From NCBI GenBank assembly GCA_030630935.1, contig DAOVMD010000148.1:1-7239 (forward strand): DNA of 7,239 nucleotides, in the 5' to 3' direction. Under the pieces are notes generated by a model. It was not told the DNA's origin and made no database searches. It saw only the letters and a list, made by a program, of their open reading frames with translations. The position numbers were made by a program, and so were the translations under genes. This DNA is from Candidatus Mcinerneyibacteriota bacterium. Its GTDB lineage: Bacteria > AUK180 > JAQVHJ01. Positions 5,180 through 7,239 of the stretch are shown here, in pieces. Numbering within the stretch: position 1 is the stretch's first letter; each line of letters begins with the position of its first letter.

Positions 5180-5725
5180 ATGATTCAAAAAAAAGGAACC
5201 CATGGAACATGTGCATCTTATGTAGAAGAAATTAAAGAACATGGCTTTAAATTCTCTGCTGGACGTGGAGGTACGGGAGCATATTTTTGGAGAGAATCAA
5301 AACACTCAATAAAACTTGCAAAGGCATGGTATCTCTTTCAAATGGATAGGCATAATTATGATAAAGTTGAGGATAACAATGGTGCTATAATAATTGTGAC
5401 GATAACAGTTGATAATGAAGAATTTATTGACATTGAAGATACCTCAGTAAAAGATGAATTCGCAGAGTTATTAGAATCAATGGGAAAGTTAAACAATGCT
5501 TCAGATGAAGATATTTGCGGTGCATGGGACATGTATATAACAAATATTGAGCAAGAAACCGGGGTTAAGATGAAGCTTCTGGAACTTAGAGTTGGAGTTC
5601 CTAGTACCGCTAAAAGGTTTTTCTCTTTTTATAGTATGAAAGCACTAGGAGCACCGGTATGTTTTATTGCGAGAGATTTTGAATGTATCAAAATAGAAAA
5701 TATAGAGGAAATAGAAGATGAGTAG
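5180..5725 (+). CDS. ADP-ribosyltransferase-fold protein, CmdT-like toxin candidate
   Basis: This 181-aa soluble protein has the look of an ADP-ribosyltransferase fold. HGT at residues 8-10 gives the NAD-binding His. An amphipathic helix follows (CASYVEEIKEHGF), then GTGAYF at 32-36 with the second conserved aromatic (Y35), then a helix rich in K and W (40-51). The third catalytic residue, usually Glu, is uncertain; E168 or E173 near the C-terminal strand (APVCFIARDFECIKIEN) are candidates. It is the first gene of an operon with a 167-aa partner (8-bp overlap) and a SecB-like chaperone. That is the gene order of CmdTAC, where CmdT ADP-ribosylates mRNA and blocks translation in phage-infected cells. 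The fold and the context are what I see; the RNA target is inferred. Another ART target (protein, tRNA, DNA) remains possible. The stop codon is TAG. Confidence 0.72.
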   Translation: MIQKKGTHGTCASYVEEIKEHGFKFSAGRGGTGAYFWRESKHSIKLAKAWYLFQMDRHNYDKVEDNNGAIIIVTITVDNEEFIDIEDTSVKDEFAELLESMGKLNNASDEDICGAWDMYITNIEQETGVKMKLLELRVGVPSTAKRFFSFYSMKALGAPVCFIARDFECIKIENIEEIEDE

Positions 5726-6221
5726 AAAAACGATTAAAGAAGCAAGAACAATAGTTTCAGAAAGGCTTAATTCAATGAGTAAAATTGAATTGTTGAAATT
5801 GTTAGAAAAACATAAGCATGGAGAAATCGCACAATTACTCCTAAACTCGAATTTTTGCCTTGCTGGTCAAGACGAAGCTGATAGTCTTATACCCTTTAAA
5901 GAATCAAATTATAATGAGTTTTATGAAAAAGTATCTTCTTCAAAATATCAAGATATCTTGAATATTGGAATATCATTCAATGATGTAAAATACCACGTTA
6001 TTAGTAGTTCAAAACAATTTGATATAATAGAAGATAAATTATTATTTAAATTTGATTTTAAAAATTTCAGTTGTGACCTTCAAAATTTACAATCTTATTT
6101 TTCATATAGAAAAAATTCAGAAAAATTTTATAAAAATAATACAAGTTTATACGAAATAGATTTTACAACATGCTATGATGCAAAATCAACAAAGGAAGAA
6201 GAAATAATATGGGCAGCATAG
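5718..6221 (+). CDS. Unrecognised protein, CmdA-like antitoxin candidate
   Basis: The sequence of this 167-aa protein matches no family I recognise. Residues 1-45 are charged and helical (TIKEARTIVSERLNSMSKIELLKLLEKHKHGE), without a clear helix-turn-helix. The rest (about 50-150) is rich in aromatic residues, Asn and Ser, with alternating strand-like segments. It ends EEEIIWAA, an acidic-then-hydrophobic tail closing in Ala-Ala like an SsrA-type ClpXP degron. The ATG overlaps the toxin gene by 8 bp, with GAGG at 5705-5708 as Shine-Dalgarno, and the 3' end overlaps the chaperone gene by 13 bp. Lying between an ART toxin and a SecB-like chaperone, it is best read as the labile antitoxin whose C-terminus is the chaperone-dependence segment. 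This role is inferred from position, not homology. Codon use is strongly AT-rich. Confidence 0.62.
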   Translation: MSRKTIKEARTIVSERLNSMSKIELLKLLEKHKHGEIAQLLLNSNFCLAGQDEADSLIPFKESNYNEFYEKVSSSKYQDILNIGISFNDVKYHVISSSKQFDIIEDKLLFKFDFKNFSCDLQNLQSYFSYRKNSEKFYKNNTSLYEIDFTTCYDAKSTKEEEIIWAA

Positions 6222-6700
6222 AGTCTCTATTTAAATTCAAGTCTTATAAAATTGACTATTTAGAATTTCATATAAATCACAATGTAGATTTATTAGAGTT
6301 TGTTGGAGTTATTGACCCGGAATTTTGGGATTATAAAATTGGTATTAGAAAACCTTTGTATATAAAATTAAAAAACATTTACATTGGCGGTGTTGATTGC
6401 TCTTTATCTTTATTCCCAAAAGATTGTAAGGAAGAAGATAAAACACCCGAAAATGCACTAATTTTTCTCAAAGGGGGAATTGTTGGTTCATTCGGTGTTA
6501 AGGAAGAAAGGTTTGAACCTGAAATTGAAAATAATTTAGTAAGAAAACAAATTCCAGCTATTCTTTTCCCGTATTTAAGAGCGACGATTTCTTCATTATT
6601 AGCTAATGCTGGATTTGGTTCTGTTAATATTCCGTTAATTAATATTCACAAATTTGCAGAGGATTCATTAAAAGATATAGAAGTTGAAATTATTGAATAA
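6209..6700 (+). CDS. SecB-like chaperone, CmdC-like component of a toxin-antitoxin-chaperone operon
   Basis: This 163-aa protein has a recognisable SecB-type C-terminal part. IPAILFPYLRATISSLLANA at 115-134, followed by GFGSVNIPLINI (135-146), corresponds to the SecB stretch that reads LFPYAREC...GGFPPLLLPPVNF. The Phe-Pro-Tyr and Pro-Asn/Ile positions are the marks I rely on. Upstream, LKGGIVGSFGV (87-97) fits the strand before it. SecB is a cytosolic tetrameric holdase for unfolded proteins. SecB-like paralogues in toxin-antitoxin-chaperone operons bind the antitoxin and protect it from proteolysis (Rv1957 in Mycobacterium tuberculosis, CmdC in CmdTAC). The gene overlaps the antitoxin candidate by 13 bp and has AGGAAG at 6193-6198. 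Being third in the operon with an ART-fold toxin favours the TAC role over general secretion. Confidence 0.78.
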   Translation: MGSIESLFKFKSYKIDYLEFHINHNVDLLEFVGVIDPEFWDYKIGIRKPLYIKLKNIYIGGVDCSLSLFPKDCKEEDKTPENALIFLKGGIVGSFGVKEERFEPEIENNLVRKQIPAILFPYLRATISSLLANAGFGSVNIPLINIHKFAEDSLKDIEVEIIE

Positions 6701-6702
6701 AT

Positions 6703-6730
6703 AAGGTGCCGGACCTTTACTTTTTACTTT
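6703..6730 (+). terminator. Weak intrinsic terminator of the operon
   Basis: AAGGT (6703-6707) pairs with ACCTT (6713-6717) around a GCCGG loop, and a T-rich stretch (TACTTTTTACTTT) follows. The stem has only 5 bp. It begins 2 bp after the TAA of the SecB-like gene. Confidence 0.45.
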
Positions 6731-6778
6731 AATTAATGTTAACATTTTCATATTGTAACATCAAGTAACAAAATATTC

Positions 6779-6806
6779 TTGACAATATTTTGAAATATGT
6801 TATAAT
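6779..6806 (+). promoter_or_regulatory. Promoter for the gene at the window end
   Basis: TTGACA (6779-6784) and TATAAT (6801-6806) are consensus hexamers, 16 bp apart, in the shared CTTGAC ... TGTTATAAT context. The predicted start is near 6812, giving a leader of about 95 nt. Confidence 0.7.
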
Positions 6807-6847
6807 ATATCGGTTATTCGATAGTAAAAAAAGGACGGGTAAATACA

Positions 6848-6883
6848 ATGTATAACACATTGATAATCAAAAATAAAATTTGA
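6848..6883 (+). CDS. Possible 11-codon leader ORF
   Basis: ATG TAT AAC ACA ... ATT TGA encodes MYNTLIIKNKI inside the leader of the next gene. AAGGA at 6831-6835 lies 12 nt before the ATG, a long but usable spacing. It stops 24 nt before the 6908 ATG. No attenuation signal, such as a run of one regulatory codon, is evident, so it may be chance. Confidence 0.25.
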   Translation: MYNTLIIKNKI

Positions 6884-6907
6884 CGTTAGTCAGAATTAGG
6901 AAAAACT

Positions 6908-7239
6908 ATGGCAATAATTCCATTAAAAATTTACTCTTCTTTTAGCGACGACATTTTCGAACATTTAACTGAAACTAAATCTGATGGTGTTATGTCAATA
7001 AAATGGGACTTATTAAATATAGAGTTATCTTTTAGTGATTACGAGAATAATATATTTAATCCAAGGATTGATGACATTAAAAAATATACTCAGAATTTTA
7101 GATTTTACGAAACATTTGGATACACAATAAATAAATTTAGTGAATTTTTAATATTTGTAGAAAAGTGGGAATATGCACCTAACATTTGCATTAAAACTAA
7201 TGACGATATAGAAATATCTATAGGAGAAGTAACTCCAAT
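6908..7239 (+). CDS. Unrecognised protein, partial (3' end beyond the window)
   Basis: An open frame of at least 110 codons starts at ATG 6908 and has no stop before the window ends. AGGA at 6898-6901 is the Shine-Dalgarno. The product begins MAIIPLKIYSSFSDDIF and is rich in Ile, Phe, Asn and Asp, with alternating hydrophobic strand-like segments (for example MSIKWDLLNIELSF and FLIFVEKWEY). It has no signal peptide, membrane segment or motif I recognise. It has its own promoter and sits 207 bp after the TAC operon, so it is probably a separate transcription unit in the same island. The AT-rich composition matches the TAC genes. Confidence 0.7.
   Translation, partial: MAIIPLKIYSSFSDDIFEHLTETKSDGVMSIKWDLLNIELSFSDYENNIFNPRIDDIKKYTQNFRFYETFGYTINKFSEFLIFVEKWEYAPNICIKTNDDIEISIGEVTP

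Noticed and set aside
5180-5725. DarT-type DNA ADP-ribosyltransferase with DarG partner
   Set aside because: The partner genes lack a macrodomain-like sequence, and the third gene is SecB-like, which fits a TAC arrangement better.
1-7239. Insertion sequence, integrase or tRNA attachment site
   Set aside because: No transposase or recombinase sequence, tRNA gene or matching target-site duplications were seen; the only repeats are short intergenic ones.

Overview
Probable organism: a free-living bacterium with low-to-moderate GC. Its long intergenic spaces carry short palindromic repeats of the kind common in environmental Bacteroidota, Ignavibacteria/Chlorobi and related genomes. The phylum is only a guess: promoters look sigma70-like (CTTGAC ... 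TATAAT) and several genes have Shine-Dalgarno sequences, which does not fit classical Bacteroidetes well. The content reads as a defence/accessory island.

Layout. 1-868 has no gene and is full of hairpins and repeats. A consensus promoter (869-897) abuts 904-4026, a one-polypeptide restriction-modification gene: PD-(D/E)XK nuclease, gamma-class N6-adenine methyltransferase, and a type ISP-like C-terminal specificity domain. The frame is cut by one in-frame TAG at 2101-2103, leaving a 399-aa N-terminal piece and a 630-aa C-terminal piece. The target-recognition part is far more AT-rich than the rest. 4027-4801 is another gene-free, repeat-rich spacer. 4802-4967 carries a promoter and a strongly structured, terminator-ended RNA candidate of about 130 nt. 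A second promoter (5103-5131) drives a tight three-gene operon at 5180-6700, ended by a weak terminator. A further promoter at 6779-6806 leads into an unrecognised gene that runs off the window end.

The most interesting unit is the operon at 5180-6700. It encodes an ADP-ribosyltransferase-fold protein, an unrecognised 167-aa protein with a C-terminal -WAA tail, and a SecB-like chaperone, with 8-bp and 13-bp overlaps. Order and composition match a toxin-antitoxin-chaperone system of the CmdTAC type, in which an mRNA ADP-ribosyltransferase toxin is held by an antitoxin whose stability depends on a SecB-like chaperone and is released on phage infection. With the adjacent R-M gene, this suggests a layered anti-phage locus whose restriction arm may be switched off by a nonsense mutation. 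The RNA between the two defence units matches no family I recognise and is the best candidate for something undescribed.
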